Assembly: GCA_026874595.1 (NCBI GenBank)
Contig: CM049318.1
Location: forward strand, 19,751,456-19,815,455
From: Sipunculus nudus
Taxonomy: Eukaryota; Annelida; Sipuncula; Golfingiida; Sipunculidae
Length of the DNA: 64,000 bases
Direction of reading: 5' to 3'
Below the pieces are notes generated by a model. The model was not told the origin of the DNA. It made no database searches and saw only the letters and a list, made by a program, of their open reading frames with translations. The position numbers were made by a program, and so were the translations under genes. Positions 13,501-25,756 of the stretch are shown in pieces. Position 1 is the first letter of the stretch. Each line of letters starts with the position of its first letter.

Positions 13501-16500
13501 CCATCGTACCGGTTCTACTGTTGTAACAATTTTCTTTTTATTTAAAAATCTCATGTTTTTCCACATGGAATCAGTGTCTTTGCACCTATCACCTTTTGCA
13601 TCTTTAAAGCTTGGATGATTGCCTTCTTTTTCTTCACATAATTTTTAAACCTCTGTTTTATTTGTTAATAATAAGTAAATCGCCATCTTATATTGTACAT
13701 CTTTACTTATTCAAAGCTATATTTTTCATTTTTCCAAAATTCACATTCTTTGTCCCACCATTTGGTTGCTTTAGTTTCATGTTGTCTCGGAAGTTTTGTT
13801 TATTTCTGTTGGATATATTTTGATAAATACTAACTAATGTCTCACTTGCTTTGTCCGGATACGTCTCTAAGGTTTCATTAAATGTGTTGAAAAGTAACGC
13901 ACATTCTATTTTTTCTAATGAGTTTGAAATATTTTTTTATCTTCATCAGTCTGATAAATTTTACCAAATTTGGTCAGTTCGCATTTGTTCATTCGAAAGC
14001 TCTTTCCTTGGTCCGATAATATTAAGTGAACAGCTAAAAGGAAAGTGATCGGACGGATCATCTGATAATACACAGGATCCATCTACCTTATGAAGTAGAC
14101 AGCTACTGACAATTACATAATCAACTACAGTGCTACCAAAGGGAGTAAAACACATAATTATGTCTCCTGGTATATCTGGTATATCTGTTATATTTACAGT
14201 TCTAGCATTAAAATCACCAAGGAGAATTGAATTAAATCAAATTCTGCTAAAGTATCTACCAATAAATTTTCCAGCCTGTTGATACCATTTATTTCGTCTT
14301 CTTCCACATAGAATGATGAATCTGCTGGCGCAATATAGCAGCAACCTATGGCCAAATCTTTATCATCATTAATTAATGTACCATCATACCCTTTAATTTC
14401 TGTTGCACGTAAACTAAGACCCCTCCTCTCCCTGTACTCTTCCTGACTATTCCATAACAATAGTACCCGTGGAATGCATCAGAAAATTCATCATCCTTGG
14501 TTGCCCATGTCTCAGTGATACAAATACTGTGATTATTTATCTTTTTCTGATTTAATTTTTTTTCTTAAGTCCAGGTGCATTCCATGTTGCTATTTCTGTA
14601 TTAGCATTTCTGCTAGTGCTAGACTAGTTTACATATTGATGAAAAATTAAGTTAAAGTTGAAACATATGACAAACCGAAACAGGGTTTTTATCCATATGC
14701 ATGAGGGAAAAAATCCTACTGGTTCTAATAATATATTAAGTAGATATGTCTGATATAATGTGTGCAACAGAAAATCACGGACTGTAGTCTGTTGGCCATA
14801 TTTGATTTTGAACAAGTCTGTATTTCAATAGGTCAGAAGCCCTCATAGGCACCAATGATCCCTGTGAATGAGAAAAAGATCAAGCATATTGTTGAGAAAG
14901 AAAATCAACGGTAGTGCACTGGTGGCCATATTGGAATTCCAACAGGTCTGCTATTCGATAGAAATGGAGCCCTTATAGGTACCAATCATTTCTGTGTAAA
15001 TAAGATAGATCAAGCTTGTTCTTGTTGAGATATCGTGCTTAAAAGAATATCCCCAATTGTGCTCTGGGAGCCATATTGGAATTCTAACAGGTCTGTTATT
15101 GGAAAGGGATTGAGTCCGCATAGGCACCAATGATCCCCGAAAATAGTGATTAGGATCAAGCATGTTCTTGTTGAGATATCCGGTGCGAAAGAAAATCACC
15201 CATCATGATCTGGTGGCCGTATTGGAATTCCGACAAGTCTGTAATTCAATAGGTCTGAAGCCCTCGTATGTACCAAACATACCTGTGAATTTGGGAAAGC
15301 TCAAGTATGTTGTTGTTGTTTAGTTATCACGTGCGAAAGAAAATCAACGATATTAGAATTCTGACAGGTCTGTAATTCCATAGGTCTAGAGCAATCATAT
15401 AAACAGGAAAAGTAGACAGGCAGAGTTCCGAAACATTTTTACTGAATAATTAACTTGCTCTTTAGTAGGCTTATTGACAAATATAAATACTTATAATTAT
15501 ATCCATGTAAAAATTCATGCTGTCACCATACCCTTTATTTATTTAATTATTCAGTTAATGGTGAGATTAAGTTTGTTATAATTTACATGAAACATGTTTG
15601 CGATATATACATGTAAACAAAATTAAAAAGGCGTGCTCAATTGCGTTAGTTCTGCACGATACTTGATAAATAAATACACTCTGCTCCATTAATCTGGTTA
15701 CTTGTTAAACTAAATTAACTTCACTTGAAAGTAAAGTTTGAGCGTCAGCAGACTTCTTTATTTCATGTGCTGCAAAATAAAGGCCTTGATCGAACACTTT
15801 TAGATTAGACATTATTTATCAATTATTTAATTTATTCATCGGTACACCAAAAGTAATTGCAGGATCCACCCCTGAAATACCATTAATATTTCGTGGAACT
15901 ATTTCTTAAATGAGTGTACAATGCTACAACTGTACCTAATTTGGTACTTTTATCTCAATTTGAACAATTTTTCCATTAGCCGCCGCACTACTTGCATAAC
16001 ACCATTCTCCACACAGAGGCTTTATCTATCTGAAATCCATCAGTGCCTCAAAAGATCTTGCCCCTGAGTGGAGGTTGACATATCACGTTTGTCTGCACAT
16101 GGTATGATGAACAAAGACTTTATATAGTTTAATAGCTAAGTAAATTTAAATGGTGAAATCTCAGCAAACTTACAGAAAATTATTTTTATGTCTAAACCAC
16201 ACAATATCTTTAACACACATTATGTTGCTACTACAAATTATCTTAACTACACATTTTGTGTAAACAACATATTATGTTAAAACTACACATTATGCCTAAA
16301 CTGCACATTACGTCTTAAGTTCGCTTAAGTATACACTTTGTGGTTTTACTATACATTATGTCTTTACTACACAAAACGTTTTAATATATAAATTATGTCT
16401 CATCTATATATTTTACTTTAATTACACCTTACTTCCTAACTAAACACTGTGTATCAACTACATAATTAATAATGTATTTTCTACATATTATGTGGTAACA

Positions 16501-18053
16501 ACATATATATTTCTAAACAACACATTATGTCTAAACTGCACATTACGTCTTAAGTACACATTGTATTTATATACACATGTCTTAACTACAAATTATGTCT
16601 TAACTACACATTGTGCAGTAATGTATTATGTATGGTGTACCATGTCTAAACTACACACTGCGTCTACACACATTTTGTCTTAATTACCCATCGTGTCTCA
16701 ACTATACAGTGTATCTTAACTACACATTATGTCTTAAATGCGTATAATGTTATTTCGAACGGCAAAGCAGGCCTAATATGCCTCAAGCATATATAAAAAC
16801 TAAAATCCAGAAAAAAATAAATATCTTCATTTGATATACATAAAAAAAAGCAAAATTAATAAAAATGCCAATCATTAAAATATACGACCATCTGCTTGCT
16901 GACGACAGGTGGATTTCGGGTTGCACGGCACCTAACTTGTGCCTCCATAGTGATCTCGTTATGCCTTATTTGGTTAAATACGGCACATTTCAACAACACC
17001 GGAAGTACCTACGGCGCATGACAACTGGATCCTGCATTGGCACTTTGGCATTTACTGAGGAAGAACATAACAAGTAAGGCAATAATATTTCTTTTCTTTA
17101 TTTTTGCTTGTCATCCTCCTGGATAAAAAAGCTCGTCCCCAACTAAAGTCTGCCATTCGAAATACCTTGCTTGAAATCCCTGGATATTAATTACTTACAC
17201 ACAGCACAACAGCGCATTAAATTGAATTAAGTTTTAAACCTTACTCAAATAGACAGATCCCACCTCACTGGCGATACCTGACGGAAACAATTGACACTAT
17301 ATGTGTTCGGTCAGTCATATCGATAACCTTTGTTTTTACCCCAAATGAAAAACCACGTCTGATCATTATTGATTAGGTTTCTTAGTTCATGGTTTGCAAT
17401 ATGTTAATTTATATCATTTTTTTCTATTTTAAAAGCAATTAACAGATATTGATTCTATGAAACGACGTTAAAACAGAATTAATTTTGTACCAAACAGCAG
17501 TCATCGAGAGATCAACACGCATGCGCGTCATGACGGAAGTGGGTGGATTTTAACTGGAAATAAAGTGTTGGTATCTCACGGCGTTTTAGCTGACGTCATC
17601 ATCGTGGCGGCCGTTACCGATGAGAACGCGGAGACACCCGAGAACAGCATCAGTTTGTTTGTGTTTGACAAAGATACAGACGGTGTCAAAGTTGGCCGAA
17701 AGTTCAATAAGCTTGGCAATAAGTCAGAGGTAATCACAAAAATGTTGAAAGTTAAAAAAAAAATATTGATTTTTTACAAGAAATGGATAAAAAAGGCCAA
17801 ATCTTATAATTTAGATATTTATTGATAATAATGTTAATAATGCATGCACGAAACAGACAACCTTCTTCCTAATATATGAAAAACTAAAGCCAGTTCTTAC
17901 TTACTGTTGTATATAGAGAACCTAAAAGTTTCCCATGAATGCTCTGCTTCAAAAGGATACCTGCATTTTCTTTCACTTGAAGGGAAACCCTCTGGTTTAG
18001 GACAGGTCATACAATTTACCGTGAACTGAACCCAAAGGTGTGAATTTAATAAG

Positions 18054-18112
<59 letters not shown>

Positions 18113-21096
18113 TTAAAAATATAAGTTATCAATACATGTATTTGTTTGACCCCCCCCCCCCCATGAATCAACAGTAAATAACTGAAGAATAAATATAACT
18201 TCTCTATGTGTTGTTATACATCGTAGGACACAGCTGAACTTGTATTCGACGATGTACAATTATATGAGCATCATTTACTCGGGGATATCAATAAAGGCTG
18301 GTATCACATGATGGAGCTGCTGCCACAAGAGCGCCTCCTGGTGGCGGGTCACGCCATGGGCCACGTGATGATGTTTTATGAAGAGACAAGGAAATTTATC
18401 AGAGAACAATCGGCGGGAAGCAAAAGGATAGCGGACTCCCAGGTTTGTTTTAATAGTTAGAAGGTCGATTATTATATACATTTTGTTTTAAAAAGATAAC
18501 GCTAAGTTTCATTAGGGGCCCTTGCTTTTTGTTGTATCATACGATTTTCTTTCCTAAATTTTGTATGGATAAAACCACCTCTATTCTTAAAGTTTGCTAA
18601 GCAAAATTAACATGGCTGTGTACAACTAAAAAATTCAGTGGTCGGCTATTTGCTCAGGTGAAAGCGCACTGATTTATAATCTGGTGTCACCCCAGCCCTA
18701 TAACTATGGCACCTGCGGGTATTGGGTGTGTATACAGCATAACTACTAGATACGGCCGAGGAAACCCAAAAATTTGCTCTCGTTTGGGTATGATTCATGG
18801 CTGTGGGGCACAGTCTTCCCATTAAATATGCTGAGCACTCACCCTTGGTGCGGACTAAACGTAAAAATATCATCATTCATCGTGTAAACGGTGTTGTAAT
18901 ATGTAATATAAAACAAAAACTACTGAAAACGAATCCTTAAAAGCATTAGGAACGTGTGATGTCTCCATTGAAGCTAAAATAAAATATACGGACATCCCAT
19001 GAACATTAACATTATATTGAGCACGTGGCCATTTTCAGGTGAGCTTTAATAAAAAACTGAACCAGTTAATGTTTTTCATGCTACTTAAATCCATCAAAAC
19101 CAGAATTGCACTCAACAGATCGCATACCCCCGCCAAAGCAAAACAGTCCTTCCCTTTATCCTGATCCGCAGGGAAATTTAATGACCCAAAACTCCGCATA
19201 TTTCCACGTAAATTGGTTTGATGTTTTTGTTTTGTTTTGCATAACAACAGAAAAACACACATTAGTATTACCATGGGACCTTTCACCGGTGTTGTATACT
19301 TGTAATACGTGACGTCTGTTATTTGACCCCCGTCACCTGGCCTGCGACATCCAAGGTTTAGTCTGTCATGGAATGGATGCCTCCATGGAATAGAAGTTAA
19401 CCTGCCAGGGTTGGATAAGGGCGCCGGGAAGCAACTTGAAAGGACTTTAGAGCGACATAATGCCTTTTTTGTGACTACGCCAGCTAAGTATTATTATTAT
19501 AATTATTATTATTATAATCATTACATATTTTATGACGTAGGTTGTTCAGTATAAGATGGCTGAGATGAAGACAGCCATATGTGTCGGAAGAGCTTTCTAC
19601 ACGCAGTGTCTGTTGTTACATAACCGGGGGCAACTCTCCGCCCAGACGGCGGCCATGGCAAAATACTGGTATGTATTCTTTACTGGGCTATCTTAAATCT
19701 TATCTATGTAATCCTCTTATTTCCTGTACTAAATAACTACTGCAAATATTTTGTCGAACTTCATAGTACCACTATTATATACAGAAGGATATCGATTACC
19801 CGAATAATTTGATAATTCGAACAACTCTATTTTCCGAACAACAATCCTGGATTTGGATTAATAATGCATCGAAGAAAATGAACATTAGATAAAGATTTAA
19901 CAGTATACATTATATCCTTATTATTGAATTAAAAAACGGATGATCTTCAGATGATTGATGACTAGATAATCATAAATGCAGTGTAATCTACCAAGTGGGT
20001 ACCTGGACCGGATGTTTTGCATGTAACAGGGCTCTTGTTCGAGAGATAGAAAATATCTCATGGAACAGGGCTACTAAAGCTGCGGTCACACTGAATCGTA
20101 CGACTGTTTAATCGTGCGATTGACCCACGATCAGGTAGTCGCACGACCAGTCTCCACAAATTTGTCCGGTTTCTGAAATGGTCGTGAGTACTTGATACTG
20201 GTGGTAGGTGATCGTACGACTGGTGGCACGCTCGGTTGTACGATCAACCAGAACTAGTGACGATCGGTCGCAAGATCGGTCGTGCGACCAGTCGTTGCGA
20301 TTGATATTGATCGTATGACAAGCGAACAATCGTACGACTTGTCGTAATGACCTGCGACTTGTCGTTCAACTGGTCGTCCCCGATCTTATGGATATGTATT
20401 TCTGGGCCCGATATCAGCCCTAGTCATTCGTTCAAAGTACTTACGTTTTCTTCTTTGTCTTCGCTGGCTTCTTCGGAGAGATGCAGCTTCGGCAAAAGCG
20501 ACAAGCTGTTGTTGTTGCTCCAGCTGTAGCATAAACTCGAGTCTACAGGGTGGCATCAGCTGATCCATACTGACAACGGATGGTAAATACGGCTGACTGA
20601 GCTTAGCCCTAGATCCAAACAATTTTATAACAGAAGCGGAGCTGATAGCACGACCAGTCGTATGGTCGTGCCACAAGTCGGAAGAGATCTTGGCAAGTAG
20701 CAATTCTGATCACAAGGTCGTACGACCAGTGATGCCACCAATCGCGAGGTGGCACGAGCAGTTGCACGATTGGTCGTGCAACAAGTTGTCGCACGATGAT
20801 GCACGACTGGTCGTGCGATGACCAAAGACTGGTGTTACAACCTTCTTGCGAGCTCCTATGACCTTACATATCAGTCGCAACTGGATTTTGAACTTGTTCA
20901 TGAAGCACCTGCGACCGATTTTTCACCCAGTGATCAGCCACGACCTCCGCCATCGGTCGCACGTTCTTTTCACGAATCTCCGGAGATTCCTCAAATTTTC
21001 AGTCGTGGACAGGTCGTAACCTGGTCGTATCTCTAATGTGACCGTGGCTTTAGGTGTCCTTAATCGAGAAGTGTCCCAAATAGATAGGTGAAGTAA

Positions 21097-21136
<40 letters not shown>

Positions 21137-21383
21137 TTATAAAATGAAAGTACATAAAAAGAAATAAATCATGATTTTATTTGGGATTTAAACTTTGTTT
21201 GCCAGGATGACGTCATTAGCCGAAGAGATTGCCGCTGCGTGTCTTTCCCTGTATGGCAGTTACGGTGCGTTAGTTGACTGTCCCGTTGCCAGGGGTCTCA
21301 TGGACACCAGAATACAGTCGTTATGGGCGGAGACAAACGAGACCATGCGAGATGTTATCGCCGAAAAACTACTGGAGCAGTAA
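8949..21383 (+). CDS. Long-chain acyl-CoA dehydrogenase-like, copy 2 (complete)
   Basis: Nine exons: 8949-9016, 9658-9825, 10453-10483 (31-nt microexon), 10706-10812, 16909-17073, 17498-17729, 18227-18442, 19541-19668 and 21206-21383. They join in phase to 1293 nt, encoding 430 aa, the length of vertebrate ACADL. The N-terminus (MFSFRGPAVVCVQCLLPRAT) is basic and non-acidic, plausibly a mitochondrial presequence. ACADL landmarks follow in order: LLDIGTERIWS, RRFFGNDVTP, GLLGITTPMELGGHGGD, CIGTLAFTE, GWILTGNKVLVSHG, LGDINKGWYHMM, and the catalytic Glu in LLPQERLL. Key cofactor or substrate motifs are changed: TEPGAGSD reads TEEEHNSH, RKAFG reads QSAGS, LHGGWGY reads LYGSYGA, and YGGTNE reads WAETNE. 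All frames are open, so it is not a simple pseudogene. It may be a neofunctionalised or FAD-poor paralogue. Confidence 0.9.
10495..10541. repeat. (AT)n microsatellite just after the 31-nt microexon
   Basis: About 45 bp of TA dinucleotides starts 12 nt downstream of the donor site at 10484 of ACADL-like copy 2. Confidence 0.9.
11544..11592. repeat. Two-copy ~25-bp direct repeat
   Basis: AGGGGTGGATCATATTTAAT and AGGGGCGGATCGTATTTAAT in tandem, each followed by TATC. The GGCGGATC core resembles other dispersed fragments in this window (near 770, 10971 and 47092). Confidence 0.7.
11600..14620 (-). mobile_element. Decayed non-LTR retrotransposon (LINE), antisense in intron 4 of copy 2
   Basis: Read on the minus strand, the order is as in a LINE ORF2. 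The APE-type endonuclease spans ~14607-13960 (ATWNAPGLKKK, then ITETW with the catalytic Glu, VDYVIVSS and SDDPSDHFPF). The reverse transcriptase spans ~13360-12540 (KRGKAPGPDWIP, LLFSLFIDEFYEQ, and catalytic YTDDL). A C-terminal region (YGSELWDYERCEIIEKVQ, GEFGRNPMYVG, AWVTHM, LARLRCSCHDL) runs to about 11600. Several frameshifts and stops break it, so it is inactive. The clade is not assigned. It accounts for much of the large intron 10813-16908. Confidence 0.88.
14770..15400. repeat. Tandem array of ~130-146-bp units at the LINE 5' side
   Basis: About 4-5 diverged units recognisable by ACAGGTCTGT-ATTC and TATAGGTACCAA-like blocks and by GGTGGCCATATTGGAATTC. The ACAGGTCTG-type blocks start near 14811, 14941, 15087, 15232 and 15363, giving spacings of 130-146 bp. 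It lies immediately upstream of the antisense LINE endonuclease start. Confidence 0.8.
16190..16735. repeat. Degenerate ~18-20-bp minisatellite
   Basis: Repeats of a motif like CTACACATTATGTCTTAA, about 25-30 diverged copies, in intron 4 of ACADL-like copy 2 and ending ~170 bp before the exon at 16909. Confidence 0.85.
18055..18110. repeat. (AT)n microsatellite
   Basis: About 55 bp of AT dinucleotides in the intron between exons 6 and 7 of ACADL-like copy 2, followed by a C-run near 18151. Confidence 0.95.
18650..18866 (-). mobile_element. SINE body fragment, same family as 7196-7500
   Basis: Reverse-complement blocks match the SINE body: GGCTGTGGGGCACAGTCTTC and CATTAAATATGCTGAG correspond to GACTGTACCCCACAGCC and CTGCAGATTTAATG. 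The GGTATTGGGTGTGT and ACCTGCGGG blocks also correspond. The tRNA-like head is not present. It lies in the intron after exon 7 of copy 2. Confidence 0.7.
20077..21050. mobile_element. 974-bp TA-flanked foldback DNA transposon with TCGTACGAC arrays
   Basis: The inverted ends are AAGCTGCGGTCACACT at left and AAGCCACGGTCACATT at right, flanked by TA (20075-20076 and 21051-21052). Both arms are built from dozens of GGTCGTACGACC / TCGCACGACCAG variants. The centre (20390-20640) is less repetitive. On the minus strand it encodes a stretch with MDQLMPPCRLEF, LEQQQQ and a basic RRSQRRQRRKRK run, which loosely resembles the start of Harbinger-type transposases; that part is a guess. It lies in the last intron of ACADL-like copy 2. 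Confidence 0.8.
21100..21135. repeat. (AT)n microsatellite
   Basis: About 35 bp of AT dinucleotides ~70 bp before the last exon of ACADL-like copy 2. Confidence 0.95.
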
Positions 21384-21689
21384 TACAAATATACCGGTAG
21401 TGCTGTATATATAGATAAAGTTGATATGCAGTATAGGTAGAGACATTTTATACTTTCTTTGGTTTACTTTGCTGTAGAACTCGGGCTATTTGTGACGAAC
21501 TGGAGTCACCTAAAAAGGTTAAAATGTTCTCATTGTGATATTACAGTATACTCAATGCAAAATTTGTTCTTGAGAATAGTATGAAAATAATTTTACTGTT
21601 TAGGTTTTATTTTTTACGTGCTAAGTGTGACTGATTTTAGTTCTATATCTATTTGGGTGTATACATGTGTGTGTTTGTGTGTATATGTG

Positions 21690-21697
21690 TGAGAGAG

Positions 21698-21741
<44 letters not shown>
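21690..21741. repeat. (GA)n microsatellite
   Basis: About 50 bp of GA dinucleotides, preceded by a GTGTGT tract. Confidence 0.95.
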
Positions 21742-21745
<4 letters not shown>

Positions 21746-22216
21746 TGTTAGGGTTATGGCATTAATGAAAATAAAATCTTTGATAACGCTCATGACTTCA
21801 AAATATGTTACCAATAAAGAAAGATATTCATTTGCGTACGTAGTGTGATCTTTGAAAGTACCAGGTCAAGATACCATTAAAGTTTTTCATAATAACAAAT
21901 GATGCACCAAACTATGTATGTAGACTGGTGCAGTCGCATTGTGATTTATGAAAAAAAAAATGTTTTAGGGTATCATTTTATTACATATTATAAGTACAAA
22001 CGCCGGGAAACACTTAATAAACCAATGTACATTTAACATGTGAACCGGGTATAAATGACAGATATATATTTAAACAAGTGTTGCTAGTACCATACACTTC
22101 ATATCCTTTTATCTGTACAAAAGTACATGAGTACAAGTCACTTTTGTTGTGAAAAACTGATACTCAAAACAATTAATGCTGACCAACAGGTGCCATTTGA
22201 TGACTTTGAAAACACA

Positions 22217-22218
<2 letters not shown>

Positions 22219-22280
<62 letters not shown>
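22219..22280. repeat. (AT)n microsatellite
   Basis: About 60 bp of AT dinucleotides between the two convergent genes. Confidence 0.95.
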
Positions 22281-22283
<3 letters not shown>

Positions 22284-22741
22284 TCAAATATCCTTTTGTC
22301 TACAATTTTAAATGTTAAAATATAAATGGTCATATTTATTTTTTAGGATACCATTAATTATTGAATACTTCATGTTAACCCCCTCCCCATTTTCCATATA
22401 AAATAAAGCAAGGCCCTTTAGGTGTATCACGATACTCCTGACAAAAATTTGCATACACATCTTGATTGTATGCTTAAAAGGACCTCATGTACCACTGGTA
22501 CGGTTGCCTATGAGTTCATCTGTAACGTGTATCATTGACAAATGAGCTCGGGGCTCGCGTATAGGCCCACAGCAACAAGATCACCCATGGAAATAGTCAA
22601 TTTTAAAGTATGTTCCTTCTAAATATATCTTTTAGAGCTCATTAGTTTCGGTTGCGCAGGTATAAATTATCAATCGTATATTATAGTCATACATGTATTG
22701 TTCCTGCATCAACTATCACTATAGCCTTAGATCCATAGGAT

Positions 22742-22747
22742 TTTATT
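22742..22747 (-). promoter_or_regulatory. Candidate poly(A) signal of the mucin-like gene
   Basis: TTTATT on the plus strand gives AATAAA on the minus strand, 142 bp downstream of the stop codon. It is a sequence match only. Confidence 0.4.
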
Positions 22748-22888
22748 GCTTCCCTTTTACCGGGTGATACATACATTCATTATACATGATATAGACGACG
22801 TTCTTGCTCCCTGAAACAAGGTTTCACGCACTGAAGGTAAATAACAAGCCTTTATGTGACGACGCTTGTCCGTCACGGAGTCCTCGCT

Positions 22889-25709
22889 TTACTCGCTCTC
22901 TGTCTCTGGGTCCTCGTAGTTTTTCACCTCCGCATACTGCACGCGGTCGCGTGTGTATTTGTTGTCCTTGGAGATGCGTCTCATGCAAATACCAACGACG
23001 GTTGCTATGCCAGCCAGGGTCACGAGGAGAGAGCAGCTAAGTCCCGTCAAGACACGTGGATCCATGTGTCCCAGTGCCGAGAAAACGCCACCAAAACGCT
23101 GGAAAATTTTGAATTTAATATGTCATAGTATGACAGTACATTACTGATACACGAAAAAGATTTAAATTCATTAGGAACTACTGATTTAGCGTAATCGACA
23201 CGCAAAAGTACCAGTTCAGTGTTCCACTGAAGGGCGCAATCAAAACACATTCCGAGTTAGGGATGGGTAAACTACTTAGAATTTTCCTAATTTGTAAAAA
23301 GAAGTCGTTAAAATCGGAAAACGTGTCCTACTTCTTGCATAAATGTAAAGTAAATTTATTGGGAAAAAATCAGGTAATAAACGACTTGATCACATTGGTT
23401 ATATGATATAATTTTTAAGTACCATTACCTTATCTGGGACAAATTCATCACAGTCGGTATCGTTGATATTACAATGATCAGCATAACCAGTTTTGTCACC
23501 GAAAAACCACAGCCACGGCGTGTACCTAAATGACAGGGAAGGTAATTCTCAATACATTCTATTTATACATGTGTAATAACAACAATATCAACAACAACAA
23601 CAACAAAAACAACAATAATAATAATAATAATAATAATGGAAACATCCAAATCAATAGTACATATATTCTCCAGTTCATTCTTTCTAATATGCTCACATCC
23701 GAGATGAGTAAATCCGTGTTTGCTAATCCACCATATCACTACTGACGGAGAAAAAAAACTTTATAACGCATCTGTGCTTAATTATATGATGAAGTTATCA
23801 AATTTATCCTAACGGCAAATATGTAGCTTTCTATCAATATATTGATGTACACGGCCGGTATATTACTGATAAACTATTAATTACTGAAAAGAAGAAATCA
23901 ATAAATCAACCTAATTTACTGCTGAGACGAAATAAATAAAAAAAAAAGCTAAATGTTTGCCTTTCATGGGACAGAAATAGGCTTACGTACCATATATTCA
24001 CTTTTGCATTTTCCTAAGCACAGCGACTGTTTATATGAAACTTTAATGCTTAAATGTTCAATCAATAATTCCCTAATACTTGATTGAATAATCCATTGCT
24101 TACTCGTTGAATAGTGTTGTGTTATGTCCACACGAGCAGCACAGGCAGTGCAGATTTGGAGCTTCCTGAAAGAGAAAACATTTAAAAGTGTAATGTTTTA
24201 ACCTCCGTATGTAATAGAACAAGTGAACAAGAGGCCATATTTTGCCATCAGCATATAATTAAAAGATTACTTCACTCGTCCCAAATGTACACCATGCATT
24301 TTGAGATAATACTCGTAACATATAGGACACAGTTAAACCTCTGTAATTAATAGTCAAAATGAAAACTCTGATATGCATGAGAACTGTTGGATATAGCCAA
24401 AATTTAGATATTATTATAATGATAATTAACAGGTATTGTCTTGAGCCGAGAGATGAGCTAGGAATACATGAATACAAAATATCCTCACAGAGCTCATAAT
24501 AAATGAAATCATATTTATATCATTGGGAATAGAAACACATACTTACCCTTCCACAGGAGCCGGTGCAATTCGCATCCAAAGTCTTCCTGCTACAGCGAGG
24601 CTGATGACACAACAATTTGTCAATTAATATTACATTAATTATTAAATTAAGTTTTAATCATATATTTGACACCGTAAACATTATATTATAAAAGAATCGG
24701 TAGGATTCTAAAATTCTCCTTGTCTGACATTTTTTTATTAATATTTGTGATTTTTTGCGTAATTAACAAATTTAATGGTACAGCATTATGAATTTACATT
24801 CTTAATTTATATTAATAAAAGTTCGACTCTCTACAATTAAGCATTAACTTAATTGATGCGAAAAATCACAGCTTGGAAAGTCGTGATCCACGGTTACTGA
24901 CAAATTCCTTATGCTGAGTATCACTTAGTTCGTCATTTTCCTTATGCTGAGTATCACATAGTTCGTCATTTTCCCCAACGACCGATGAGTGAATGCGGAC
25001 TGAAAAATGTCTGTTAATTGTCCTCCTTCAGGTCCCCCTACCATGCCTTTAGGTATGCCATAAAGTAAGAAAAGTCATGTTTTAAGTAAATGACGAAGAA
25101 TTTTACCCATATCCGTCAAAGTACGCCACATCAGGAAGTATGCCGTTAAAGGTGTGCCACACGCCACAAAAATAATTTTCGTAGGGAGAGTGAGGACACC
25201 CATGCATGTATAAACACAATTAACTAAAAAACACCGATCTTCTGTGCATAAATTATTATTAATATTCTTTACTTGGAAAGTAGTGAATGCATTAAACAAG
25301 CTGTTATGTTTGTGCTTGTTATAGTAATCTCCCTTACCGTTTTATCTTCATATCTGCCAAGAACGTCGGCCATGGCCACGTGGGTCATTTTTCTCGTAGA
25401 TGCCCAGCAGGTGTCGCTAGCGTTCTGATTTTCAAGGTCACAGAGTAGGAAGATTGTCCCAAGTATCATCCTCCGCCTCTATAATAAAGTAATATATGCC
25501 CACCAATAATACCAACAGAAAATCGACACACCTGCACTAAGGCAGTATAAATAAAATAGAGAAACTGTTACGAGTATCCAGTAATAAATGATATTAAAAA
25601 AATGTTATCTTTTAATAATTCATGAACTTATAGATGCCTGGCCCCTTTCAAAAGAGCCCATGTCGTCAATATTAAAACATGATATATGCTAACATACCAA
25701 TGCATAATT

Positions 25710-25756
<47 letters not shown>

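Larger units (their letters stand above)
21384..22888. other. Convergent intergenic region
   Basis: Lies between the stop codons of ACADL-like copy 2 (+) and the mucin-like gene (-). It holds a (GA)n tract (21690-21741), an (AT)n tract (22219-22280) and a reverse-strand AATAAA at 22742-22747, 142 bp beyond the mucin-like stop. I see no coding exon. Confidence 0.6.

Noticed and set aside
20386-20703. 105-codon minus-strand frame inside the foldback element as a host gene
   Set aside because: It lies wholly within the mobile element; at best a remnant of a transposase N-terminus, so it is described with the element.
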